DNA of 7,058 bases. Origin: an uncultured Hymenobacter sp. (GTDB lineage Bacteria > Bacteroidota > Bacteroidia > Cytophagales > Hymenobacteraceae). Positions 1 through 6,183 of the stretch are shown here, in pieces; position 1 is the stretch's first letter; the number at the start of each line of letters is the position of its first letter. Both the position numbers and the translations under genes were made by a program. The notes below the pieces were generated by a model. The model was not told where the DNA came from and did no database searches. It saw only the letters and a list, made by a program, of their open reading frames with translations. The DNA lies in the NCBI GenBank assembly GCA_937871705.1, contig CALMOO010000275.1, positions 938-7,995 of the forward strand. Reading direction: 5' to 3'.

Positions 1-1796
1 ACCAGCTTTTCCATAGTCGGAAACTCGTTTTCGATAGATAAATACTTCTCTAGCACCACGAAGCGGAAGTCGCCCACTACGTGCTGCTTGCTGAGCGAGG
101 CGTAGCGCGAGGTAATATCCACCTCCTTGTTGCGCACTAGGTCCTCCACTACTTTGCGGAAAAATAGGTTGATGCGCTGCTGCACCCGGAAGCCCAGCCG
201 GAAGTTGATGCGAAACACGTCGTCGTGGGCCAGCTCAGTTACTTTGTACTCCATCGTGTACGGCTCGTCGGTGGTATCGACGTGGATAAACCAGTAGATA
301 TCAGCCCGCTTGGGGCGCTTCTGAAAAATGGAGTAAATAATTTTTTGCTCTATCTCACTGGCTCGCTCAGCCGACGTTAGAAATACCAGGTGGGTAGCAT
401 ATTTAGGTACCGACTCGTCATTGCTGAGTTGCCGCAGGGGCTCTACGTAGGGCTCCATCTTCACGAAGTCAGTGAGGCGGCGCTTGATGTAGTACGCCTT
501 GAGCCACACGTACATCACGCTCATCAGCGTGGCGCCAATGGCGAGCGATACCCAGCCGCCGTGCGGAAACTTGATGAGGTTGGCTACCAAAAATGACCCC
601 TCAATAATTCCGTACACCAGCGTGAACAATCCTACCAGGATGCCCGCTACCCGCTTCACCTTCCACAGCCATACCGTTAGCAAGAGCGTGGTCATGAGCA
701 TGGTAAGGGTAATGGCCAGGCCATACGCCGCTTCCATGTGCGACGACTCTTGGAAGAACAGCACGATGCCGATGCAGCCCAGCAGCAGCAGCCGGTTCAT
801 GCTCGGCACGTAAAGCTGGCCCTTCACATCGGTTGGGTAGTTAAGCTTCACTTTGGGCCACATATTGAGGCGAATGGCCTCGGCTACCAGCGTAAATGAG
901 CCCGTAATAAGTGCTTGCGAAGCAATAATAGCGGCCACCGTCGCCAGCGCGATGCCGGGTAGCAAAAACCAAGCGGGCATCAACTCATAAAACGGATTGC
1001 GGCCTGCCAGTTGCTGCCCTTGGTGCGAAAGCAGCCACGCGCCCTGGCCTAAGTAATTGAGCAGCAAGGTAGTTTTAACAAATGCCCAGCTGATACGAAT
1101 GTTGCCCTTGCCGCAGTGCCCCAGGTCGGAGTACAGGGCCTCGGCCCCGGTAGTACACAAAAACACGGCTCCCAACAGCCAGAAGCCGCCAGGATAGTTT
1201 ACCAGCAAATCGTAGGCATAGTAGGGGTTAAAGGCATGTAGCACGATGGGGTCTTTGGCAATCCAGGTAACGCCCAGCACCCCCAACATGGTGAACCACA
1301 AAAACATAATTGGCCCGAAAGCCTTGCCCACAATCTGCGTTCCGAAGCTTTGCAGCAGAAACAGCCCCGCAATAATGCCGATTACAATCGGCACGGTCGG
1401 CAGGCTCGGGTACTTGGCTTGCAAGCCCTCAATGGCTGATGCCACCGAGATGGGCGGCGTAATAACGCCATCGGCCAGCAACGCGGCCCCCCCAATAATG
1501 GCTACGGCCGACAGCCACGCCCCACGCCGACGCACCAGGGCGTAGAGCGAAAAAATGCCGCCCTCGCCGTTGTTGTCCGCATTAAGCGTCAGCATGACGT
1601 ACTTGACCGTCGTTTGCAGCGTCAGCGTCCAGATAACGCACGATATACCTCCCAGCACCAATCTAGGGTCGATAAGGGCGGGCACAATGGCCTTCATCAC
1701 GTACAGCGGCGAGGTGCCGATGTCGCCATAGATAATGCCGAGCGCAATGAGCAGCCCGGCCCCAGATATGGCGGTGTGGGAAGATTTAGAACTCAT
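1..1796 (-). CDS. kup: Kup-family low-affinity potassium uptake transporter (3' end outside window)
   Basis: This gene encodes an inner-membrane K+ transporter of the KUP/HAK/KT family, thought to work as a K+/H+ symporter. I translated the minus strand and found an open frame of 598 codons from ATG at 1794-1796 to the window edge. Hallmarks seen: GIIYGDIGTSPLYV (residues 20-33) in the first helix, NNGEGGIFSLYAL (75-87), LADGVITPPISV (107-118), and GAEALYSDLGHCGKGNIR (217-234). Hydrophobic segments alternate to about residue 435. After them comes a charged soluble C-terminal domain (about 438 onward), as is usual for Kup. Family members are commonly 620-660 residues, so perhaps 30-60 are missing. 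The start sits just before the first helix, and no in-frame ATG lies close upstream. There is no recognisable Shine-Dalgarno. A terminator upstream separates it from the preceding operon, so it probably has its own promoter in 1797-1865, but I cannot place one. Confidence 0.97.
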   Translation of the reverse strand, partial: MSSKSSHTAISGAGLLIALGIIYGDIGTSPLYVMKAIVPALIDPRLVLGGISCVIWTLTLQTTVKYVMLTLNADNNGEGGIFSLYALVRRRGAWLSAVAIIGGAALLADGVITPPISVASAIEGLQAKYPSLPTVPIVIGIIAGLFLLQSFGTQIVGKAFGPIMFLWFTMLGVLGVTWIAKDPIVLHAFNPYYAYDLLVNYPGGFWLLGAVFLCTTGAEALYSDLGHCGKGNIRISWAFVKTTLLLNYLGQGAWLLSHQGQQLAGRNPFYELMPAWFLLPGIALATVAAIIASQALITGSFTLVAEAIRLNMWPKVKLNYPTDVKGQLYVPSMNRLLLLGCIGIVLFFQESSHMEAAYGLAITLTMLMTTLLLTVWLWKVKRVAGILVGLFTLVYGIIEGSFLVANLIKFPHGGWVSLAIGATLMSVMYVWLKAYYIKRRLTDFVKMEPYVEPLRQLSNDESVPKYATHLVFLTSAERASEIEQKIIYSIFQKRPKRADIYWFIHVDTTDEPYTMEYKVTELAHDDVFRINFRLGFRVQQRINLFFRKVVEDLVRNKEVDITSRYASLSKQHVVGDFRFVVLEKYLSIENEFPTMEKL

Positions 1797-1863
1797 ATGA
1801 ATACAGTTCGGGTAAGTCAGGAGAAAAGCACCGGACGCGCTAAGGGCGAGCACCGAGCAAATA

Positions 1864-1893
1864 AAAGCAAAACCCCGTGCTAAGCAGGGGACT
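1864..1893 (-). terminator. Rho-independent terminator after the FKBP/membrane-protein unit
   Basis: On the minus strand CCCCTGC (complement of 1884-1890) pairs with GCA and GGGG (complement of 1873-1880). The stem has one bulged base and a 3-nt loop. It is followed directly by TTTTGCTTTTAT. It begins a few bases after the TAA stop at 1896-1898, which fits termination of that transcript before kup. Confidence 0.75.
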
Positions 1894-1895
1894 TC

Positions 1896-2588
1896 TTACG
1901 CGAATAGGGTGGGAAGGGTATTGGGCGCAGGTTGAGGGGTAGGCTCCGCAGCAGCGGCGGCTAGCAGGGCGGCCGCTTCGGCCGCCGCCCGGTCGTGGGC
2001 GCGGCCAATGCGGCGGTTCAACTCAGCCACAAGCCGGAGCCAGGTAGCGGGCTCGCCGGGTAGGGCAAAATGAGCAGCGGCGCGGCCCAACCGCCAGAGC
2101 CGCAGCCGGTTGGTGCCCCGCTGCCCATAAGCCAGCAGCAGCGCGGTAAGCGCCATGCCCGCCATCGCCGGGAGCGTATGCAGCCAGTTTTGCAGAAAGG
2201 CAATAAGCACGATGGCCAGCCCCAAGCCGCCCAGCAGCACCCACAGCACCCAGCGCACCCGCTGCACCTCAGCCCGCTCCAGCTCACGCAGCCCGAAGGT
2301 TTGCCCGAGCACAGTCAGGTCAGTTTCGGTGAGAACGAAGCGGCCGTCGGTGCTGCGCACGGTAGGCAGTGGCGCAGGGGGGGGTAGGGGCGGCGCGAGC
2401 ACCTCAACTACCGGAGGCACAGTGGCCTCCGGTAGCGAAGTTTCAGCAAGAGTGGAGGCAGGCGCTGGAACCGGAGTAGCAACCACCGCTGCCGTGCTGC
2501 TACGCACCCAGGCGGGGGCAGCTACCGTAGCGGGCGGCGGGCCCGGGGGGAGAGTAGGCTCCCCCGCCGTTCCAGGCGAGTCGGCCAC
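1896..2588 (-). CDS. Proline-rich two-helix membrane protein, possibly DUF6232-like
   Basis: The function is unknown. The predicted 230-residue protein has three parts. Residues 1-78 are a Pro/Ala/Val-rich, probably disordered tail. Residues 82-195 form a compact unit starting DGRFVLTETDLTVLGQTFGL, then two adjacent membrane helices (about 112-131 and 138-154), then a segment ending in ATWLRLVAELNRRI. Residues 198-230 are Ala- and Pro-rich. The order of a beta-rich start, a helix pair and a closing amphipathic helix resembles the DUF6232 family, but that is a resemblance by eye. The start is GTG at 2586-2588, placed directly after the TAA of the FKBP gene (TAAGTG), which suggests coupled translation. 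No ATG occurs before residue 142, so a later GTG start that shortens the proline-rich tail cannot be excluded. A C8 tract (G8 at 2377-2384 on the plus strand) lies in the proline codons. Confidence 0.75.
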   Translation of the reverse strand: MADSPGTAGEPTLPPGPPPATVAAPAWVRSSTAAVVATPVPAPASTLAETSLPEATVPPVVEVLAPPLPPPAPLPTVRSTDGRFVLTETDLTVLGQTFGLRELERAEVQRVRWVLWVLLGGLGLAIVLIAFLQNWLHTLPAMAGMALTALLLAYGQRGTNRLRLWRLGRAAAHFALPGEPATWLRLVAELNRRIGRAHDRAAAEAAALLAAAAAEPTPQPAPNTLPTLFA

Positions 2589-3224
2589 TTAGTTGTTTAC
2601 TTTCAGCAACTCAACATCGAACACCAGCGCTGAGTCGGGGCCGATGTCGCGGCCGGCGCCACGCTTGCCGTAGGCCAGGTCCGACGGAATATACAGGCGC
2701 CACTTCGAGCCTTCGGGCATCAGCTGCAGGGCTTCGGTCCAGCCCGCAATAACGCCATTTACCGGAAATGTAGCCGGCTCGCCCCGCTGGTAGCTGCTGT
2801 CGAAGACTTTGCCGCTGGGCAGCGTGCCGTGGTAGTGGGTCGTCACCGACGAGCGGAGCGTGGGCTTCTTGCCGCTGCCTTCGGTGATAACTTCGTATTG
2901 TAAGCCGCTGGGCAGGGTAGTGATGCCGGGCTTTTTGGCGTTTTCGGCCAGGAAGGCTTCGCCTTCCGCTTTGTTGTTGTTCATAGTATCAACGTCTTGG
3001 GTGTCATCATCGTCTTCCTCGGCGCCGCCGAGCTGTTCTTGCAGCTGTTGCATAGCAGTCTGCATTTGCTCCTGGGTAAGGCGGCTGGGCTGGCCAGCCA
3101 GTCCTTCCTTGAGGGCCGCAGCCAGCGTATCGATATCCAGCTCCAGGCCTTGCTGGGCAAAATTGCGAGCCAAGTCGCGGCCAATGATATAGCTAACTTG
3201 TTGTTGGTTGGTGTCGAGCGTCAC
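2589..3224 (-). CDS. FKBP-type peptidyl-prolyl cis-trans isomerase (Mip/FkpA-like, cytoplasmic)
   Basis: The product catalyses cis-trans isomerisation of peptidyl-proline bonds and probably assists protein folding. Residues are numbered from GTG at 3222-3224 (211 aa). Residues 7-66 match the FKBP N-terminal dimerisation region (VSYIIGRDLARNF, then a helical segment with TQEQMQTAMQQLQEQ). An acidic linker with EEDDDD follows (69-74). Residues 104-209 form the FKBP domain with HYHGTLPSGKVFDSS, VIAGWTEALQLMPEGSKW, IPSDLAYGKRGAG and ALVFDVELLKV. The usual active-site aromatic and Asp positions are present. No signal peptide is visible, unlike periplasmic FkpA/Mip. The frame stays open to a GTG at 3302, but the extra 26 residues look unlike the family and overlap probable promoter sequence, so I prefer the inner GTG. 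No in-frame ATG exists upstream. It is the first gene of a pair with the membrane-protein gene that follows it immediately. Confidence 0.92.
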   Translation of the reverse strand: MTLDTNQQQVSYIIGRDLARNFAQQGLELDIDTLAAALKEGLAGQPSRLTQEQMQTAMQQLQEQLGGAEEDDDDTQDVDTMNNNKAEGEAFLAENAKKPGITTLPSGLQYEVITEGSGKKPTLRSSVTTHYHGTLPSGKVFDSSYQRGEPATFPVNGVIAGWTEALQLMPEGSKWRLYIPSDLAYGKRGAGRDIGPDSALVFDVELLKVNN

Positions 3225-3272
3225 GAACGAAGACGAATGTAGCAGTGAGCCCGAAGGCTTAGCCTGCTGGTG

Positions 3273-3280
3273 GAAAAATA
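3273..3280 (-). promoter_or_regulatory. Possible -7 element for the FKBP gene
   Basis: The minus strand reads TATTTTTC, one mismatch from the Bacteroidota -7 consensus TAnnTTTG. It lies about 50 bases upstream of the preferred GTG at 3224. No convincing TTTG -33 element is found at the usual spacing, so this is weak. If real, it rules out the longer start at 3302. Confidence 0.25.
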
Positions 3281-3320
3281 GAGGGCCGGCAAAGGTCGGC
3301 ACTGTTGCCCAATTCGTACG

Positions 3321-3349
3321 TAAAAAGCCCCGCTTGTGGCGGGGCTTCT
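3321..3349 (-). terminator. Strong rho-independent terminator after the small membrane-protein gene
   Basis: A perfect 9-bp stem pairs AAGCCCCGC (3325-3333) with GCGGGGCTT (3339-3347) around the 5-nt loop TTGTG. On the minus strand the stem runs into TTTTTACG, so it terminates leftward transcription. It lies about 30 bases after the stop codon at 3379-3381 and insulates the FKBP operon from upstream genes. Confidence 0.85.
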
Positions 3350-3378
3350 GCGGTAAAAGGCAACTGCGCCCAACCCAA

Positions 3379-3513
3379 TTACAAGTAGTGGTGGTCTTCC
3401 TCGCCTCGCAGAGAAAACGTCAGACTCAGTCTAGCCAGCTTGGCCGTGAGATAACCTAGCGAACCTATGCCGCCAAGTAGTAGCAGCGCCGGGAGAATGT
3501 TTGCCTTTTTCAT
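3379..3513 (-). CDS. Small (44 aa) single-helix membrane protein, unknown function
   Basis: I do not recognise this small protein. From ATG at 3511-3513 it reads MKKANILPALLLLGGIGSLG, then YLTAKLARLSLTF and a charged tail ending RGEEDHHYL. The first two lysines plus about 17 hydrophobic residues suggest one membrane helix with a short C-terminal tail on the far side. The helix is glycine-rich. An uncleaved signal-anchor is possible, and no lipobox is seen. The frame is open to an upstream ATG at 3567, but that extension would run through a perfect -7 promoter element at 3545-3552, so the inner ATG is the better start. The gene has its own promoter, a palindrome upstream and a strong terminator downstream, which argues that this short frame is a true monocistronic gene. 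Confidence 0.6.
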   Translation of the reverse strand: MKKANILPALLLLGGIGSLGYLTAKLARLSLTFSLRGEEDHHYL

Positions 3514-3544
3514 AATCGTAGAAATTAATAAGTTAGCAAGGATA

Positions 3545-3552
3545 CAAAGATA
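3545..3552 (-). promoter_or_regulatory. Bacteroidota -7 promoter element of the 44-aa gene
   Basis: The minus strand reads TATCTTTG, a full match to TAnnTTTG. Transcription would start near 3538, giving a leader of about 25 bases before ATG at 3513. No TTTG occurs at the usual 19-base spacing upstream. The nearest one is only 12 bases away, so the -33 part is weak. Confidence 0.5.
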
Positions 3553-3567
3553 CGAAACCAAGCGCAA

Positions 3568-3589
3568 AATAGTAGGCTTGCCTACTATT
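3568..3589. repeat. Perfect 22-bp inverted repeat, candidate operator (or terminator)
   Basis: Two perfect 10-bp arms, AATAGTAGGC and GCCTACTATT, flank a 2-bp TT spacer. The centre lies about 40 bases upstream of the predicted start of the 44-aa transcript, so it covers the place where the weak -33 element would be. This is where a dimeric regulator would bind. On the minus strand the second arm runs into TTTTGCG, so it might instead act as a weak terminator for the NTF2-like gene ending at 3693. Confidence 0.6.
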
Positions 3590-3692
3590 AGAGAGATGCA
3601 AACGCGAGTATTTTTATACTGTCATACTTACTAGAACAAACAACTTTTGAGTAGATGGCCACTAGATGATGTTATACGCAAGCTACCTGCCT

Positions 3693-4163
3693 CTAACTAG
3701 CGCTCGTGTGGTCGGCTACAATGACCCACTGCCCGGCCACACGCTTAAAAACCAGCAAGAAATAGCCTTGTAAGTCGCCGGCAGCTACGCCCGGGCGGGC
3801 CAGGTGCCAGTGGCCCACTACTTGCGCCGACTCAGCCGAGAGCACCGTGATATGCAGATTGCCAAAATCGAGCTTGCCCATCTGGGTAGCGTCGGGGTAG
3901 CTCTTGCGGTAGTTGTCAAGGGTAGGCTGCCAGCCGTAGGTCGGCCCTTTTTTGCCGATAAACACCAACGAATCGGAATGCCAATAGCCCGCCATAAAAC
4001 CCGGAATGTCACCGCGGTTCCAGGCCGCGGTTTGGGTGGTTAGCACCTGCGCAATGGCGCGGCGGGTAGCCGCTGGCTCGGGCGGCGCTGGGGCACCAGC
4101 GTAGCTACGCAAGCCTAAGGTGATGCTTAAGCAGGCAGTAGCTATTACTTTAAAAATCAGCAT
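3693..4163 (-). CDS. Secreted NTF2-like / SnoaL-fold (DUF4440-type) protein
   Basis: The 156-residue product begins with a signal peptide (MLIFKVIATACLSITLGLRS, probable cleavage around residues 22-23), so it is likely periplasmic. Residues 31-156 fit the nuclear transport factor 2-like cone fold. They show an opening helix RRAIAQVLTTQTAAWNRGDI, then PGFMAGYWHSDSLVFIG, then strands around LHITVLSAESAQVVGHWHL and GYFLLVFKRVAGQWVIVADH near the end. This pattern of NRGDI, MAGYW and a terminal WxIVxDHTS is typical of DUF4440-type proteins in Bacteroidota. No enzymatic function can be assigned, since the fold serves as isomerase, hydrolase or plain binding domain. ATG at 4161-4163 is the natural start before the signal peptide. 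It lies 40 bases after the mtgA stop, so the two may be co-transcribed. Confidence 0.85.
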   Translation of the reverse strand: MLIFKVIATACLSITLGLRSYAGAPAPPEPAATRRAIAQVLTTQTAAWNRGDIPGFMAGYWHSDSLVFIGKKGPTYGWQPTLDNYRKSYPDATQMGKLDFGNLHITVLSAESAQVVGHWHLARPGVAAGDLQGYFLLVFKRVAGQWVIVADHTSAS

Positions 4164-4183
4164 AGTGCAGGGCTTGGGTGCTG

Positions 4184-4197
4184 GTAGGGGGTAGGGG
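4184..4197. repeat. Tandem GTAGGGG heptamer between mtgA and the NTF2-like gene
   Basis: Two exact copies of GTAGGGG (CCCCTAC on the coding strand) lie in the 40-base spacer, about 20 bases before ATG at 4163. A related C-rich stretch, CCTACCCTACCCCC (6288-6301), directly precedes the topoisomerase start. The role is unknown and it may reflect only local composition. Confidence 0.4.
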
Positions 4198-4203
4198 CGC
4201 GGT

Positions 4204-4824
4204 CTACTCGTTCAGCAAGGTAGCCACGTAGGCCGCGCCGCCGAGCGCCCGCATCTTCTGGAGCACGCGCAGCTGCTTGGCGCGCGCCTGGGGGCCGGGC
4301 TGCCCCGCCCGAAAGCGCAACGGGTTAGGCAGCACACCGGCCAGCAGAGCCGCCTCGGGGGCATTGAGGTCGCGGGCAGATTTATGGAAGTAGCGCTGGC
4401 TGGCGGCCTCCACGCCGAAGGTGCAGTCACCCATCTCGGCTACGCTCAGGTACATTTCCATGATGCGGCGCTTGCTCCACAGCAACTCGATTAGTACTGT
4501 GAAATAGGCTTCGGCGCCCTTGCGCACGTAAGAGCGGCCTTGCCAGAGAAATACGTTTTTGGCGACTTGCTGCGAGATGGTGGAGCCGCCACGCACGGGC
4601 TTGCCATCGGGCCGGTGCCAGTTGTACTGGGCGGCTTTCCAGAGGTTAGTGAAGTCGAAGCCGTGGTGCAGCAGAAAGCGCTGGTCTTCCGAAGCTACCA
4701 CTGCCAGCGGCACGCTGGGCGCCACCTCATCGAGGGTGCAGAAACGGTAGCCCACGTAGCGCGGGTCGGGCCGGATGCCGTAGTAGCCCAGGCCCACGGG
4801 CGGGTGGGCCCGGCGGTCGAGCAT
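4204..4824 (-). CDS. mtgA: Monofunctional peptidoglycan glycosyltransferase MtgA, catalytic part
   Basis: This is a glycosyltransferase family 51 enzyme that polymerises lipid II into glycan strands at the cytoplasmic membrane. Numbering is from ATG at 4822-4824 (206 aa). The family motifs are all visible. ASEDQRFLLHHGFD (44-57) holds the first catalytic Glu at 46. VRGGSTISQQVAKNVFLWQGRS (77-98) and RKGAEA (101-106) follow, the latter with the second Glu at 105. Then come SKRRIMEMYLSVAEMGD (117-133), FGVEAASQRYFHKSA and EAALLAGVLPNPLRF. No penicillin-binding transpeptidase domain follows, hence monofunctional. MtgA proteins normally carry an N-terminal membrane helix, which this frame lacks. 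The helix is encoded in the same frame just upstream but is cut off by a TGA at 4849-4851. The gene may be a recent nonsense mutant, may be translated from this ATG without its anchor, or may carry a sequence error. The next gene starts 40 bases downstream. Confidence 0.9.
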   Translation of the reverse strand: MLDRRAHPPVGLGYYGIRPDPRYVGYRFCTLDEVAPSVPLAVVASEDQRFLLHHGFDFTNLWKAAQYNWHRPDGKPVRGGSTISQQVAKNVFLWQGRSYVRKGAEAYFTVLIELLWSKRRIMEMYLSVAEMGDCTFGVEAASQRYFHKSARDLNAPEAALLAGVLPNPLRFRAGQPGPQARAKQLRVLQKMRALGGAAYVATLLNE

Positions 4825-4848
4825 GAGCCAGGTGGCGGGCGGCGGCAG

Positions 4849-4965
4849 TCAGCGGTAAACCAGCACCCAGGCTACCGAAAGCAAAAACAGCGCGGCCAGG
4901 GCTTGCAGGCTCACGCGCAAAGCCGTGCGCCACGTCGGGAGAGAAGCGAGGAAAGATTGAGCCAA
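4849..4965 (-). pseudogene. mtgA: Detached N-terminal membrane anchor of mtgA ending in an in-frame TGA
   Basis: Reading minus-strand codons upstream in the mtgA frame gives, from TTG at 4963-4965, 38 residues: MAQSFLASLPTWRTALRVSL, then QALAALFLLSVAWVLVYR, then TGA at 4849-4851. The open frame then resumes as LPPPATWLMLDRRAHP into the catalytic domain. A basic stretch, a hydrophobic helix, and then a Tyr-Arg and proline-rich joint before LML is the usual N-terminus of MtgA. Both sides are in one frame, so a single substitution explains the break, for example TGG (Trp) to TGA. The TTG start is uncertain because no in-frame ATG is near. The intact gene would span 4204-4965, about 252 residues. 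Confidence 0.7.
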
Positions 4966-5040
4966 AACGCAGCAGAAATTAATAGAAGTAGGCCGTAAAG
5001 TTCGGGCTGGCGGTGGCAGCGGCCAAGGAAAAGGGAGCTC

Positions 5041-6183
5041 CTACCCCCCCTGCTGGCTGGCCACCACGCGGCTCAGTCCTTCGGCCGTGATAAAGCCGTG
5101 GGCCGTGGCGTGGGTGGCGGCGGCCAGAAAATCGGGCACCACCAGCAACTCGACGCCGCACTCGGCTTGCAGCGCGGCCGCTACTAGGGTCACGGGGGCC
5201 AGCCGGGCCGGCACGCCCACATCCCGGATGTAGATAACCCGAATGCGCCCCGGATGCAGGCGCACCACCTCGGCATAGATGTCGGCGTCGTGCTGGCCGC
5301 TGTCGCCGAGCAGAATAAAGGGCAGGGCGGGGTAAGTATCGAGCAACTGCTTGATTTCGCGCAGCTTGTGGCCGTGGTGCAGCGAGGAAGGCGCCGTTTG
5401 GTCGGCAGGCAGGGCGGGACCGCGCAGCAAGGAGTCGCGCAGCAGCAGCGGCCCCAGCGGAATGCCCCGCAGCCGTAAAAAATCCTCCAGTACGTCGTAC
5501 AAATTCCAGGGCGAGGAGCTGACGTAGAAGAATGGATTATCGGGCCGGCCGCTGAGGCCGCACTGCAGGGCTTGGTAAAACGCCGCTACCCCCGCCAGCG
5601 GCTCGTGCGAGTGCGCATTGCGAAACAGCACCGTGCGCAGCATGCGCAGCAGGTGGGTGGCGCGCGTCACAATCACCGTATCGTCGAGGTCGGAGATTAC
5701 TCCGAACTCGGCCGTGGCCGGCGGAATAAGCACCCGCGCCGTGCCCTCCACCGTGCCTTGCAAGCCCCGAAACCGTCGGGGCAGCTTGTGCAGCCGCACC
5801 GGCACCGGGTACCAGAGGTAGTCGATGGGCTCGGGTAGGGTAGGCGGGTCGAGGTTTAAAGTAAAATATCCGTTGCGGTCGGTAACTCCCAGGTAGTCAG
5901 TACGCCCCGGCAACGACACGACCACCTTGGCTCCCACTATCTCGCGGCTGTTGAAGCGCCGGTACATAGCCTGGAAGTTGCGCCAGGGCGAGTCGGCCTC
6001 GGTTTGGGGGGTAAGACCACGGTCGGCGAGCAGGCGGCCTTTGAGGTAAAAGTGGTGCGGCGTACCATAGCTGCGGTACACGTCGAGGTGCAAGGGGCGC
6101 AAGCGGCCCAGCCGGGCCGCCGTGCGCGTGATAAAGGTGTCGGTCCACTCCAGGGTGTCCGAAATCCAGTGGCCTTGCTCCAT
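5041..6183 (-). CDS. APP1-family (DUF2183) phosphatidate phosphatase-like protein
   Basis: The protein (380 aa) carries the APP1 catalytic domain, known from yeast App1p, a Mg2+-dependent phosphatidate phosphatase of the HAD type. Residues 28-155 form a beta-rich N-terminal region (RPLHLDVYRSYGTPHHFYLKG at 29-49, NGYFTLNL at 104-111). The catalytic half starts at FGVISDLDDTVIVT (160-173), where the two Asp of DLDDT are the HAD nucleophile and acid-base pair. It continues with FFYVSSSPWNLYDVLEDFL (218-236), HKLREIKQLL (272-281) and LLGDSGQHDADIYAEV (291-306). These are all family signatures. No signal peptide or membrane helix is seen, so it is probably cytoplasmic or peripheral. The bacterial substrate is not established, and lipid phosphatase activity is inferred from the family. 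The start is ATG at 6181-6183. The coding end carries a G7 run just before the TAG stop. It is divergent from the topoisomerase gene. Confidence 0.93.
   Translation of the reverse strand: MEQGHWISDTLEWTDTFITRTAARLGRLRPLHLDVYRSYGTPHHFYLKGRLLADRGLTPQTEADSPWRNFQAMYRRFNSREIVGAKVVVSLPGRTDYLGVTDRNGYFTLNLDPPTLPEPIDYLWYPVPVRLHKLPRRFRGLQGTVEGTARVLIPPATAEFGVISDLDDTVIVTRATHLLRMLRTVLFRNAHSHEPLAGVAAFYQALQCGLSGRPDNPFFYVSSSPWNLYDVLEDFLRLRGIPLGPLLLRDSLLRGPALPADQTAPSSLHHGHKLREIKQLLDTYPALPFILLGDSGQHDADIYAEVVRLHPGRIRVIYIRDVGVPARLAPVTLVAAALQAECGVELLVVPDFLAAATHATAHGFITAEGLSRVVASQQGG

Noticed and set aside
499..813. Open frame of 104 codons on the plus strand
   Set aside because: It lies antisense within kup, whose minus-strand frame has clear family motifs throughout. 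The plus-strand product has no recognisable domain.
2155..2592. Plus-strand open frame of 145 codons, Ser/Thr/Gly-rich
   Set aside because: It is a shadow of the GC-rich membrane-protein gene on the minus strand. Its low-complexity composition follows from the proline and alanine codons opposite.
3602..3640. Short dyad AGTAT-TTTT-ATACT and AT-rich stretch
   Set aside because: Only five paired bases in AT-rich DNA, with no gene placed to use it as promoter or terminator. Likely chance.
4849..4851. TGA in mtgA as selenocysteine or a recoded tryptophan codon
   Set aside because: MtgA is not a selenoprotein family, and I see no convincing SECIS-like hairpin after the TGA. Other genes here use TGG normally, and Bacteroidota use the standard stop code.
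4979..5161. Minus-strand frame of 60 codons ending NFTAYFY
   Set aside because: It overlaps the APP1 C-terminus in another frame and begins inside it. There is no independent support.
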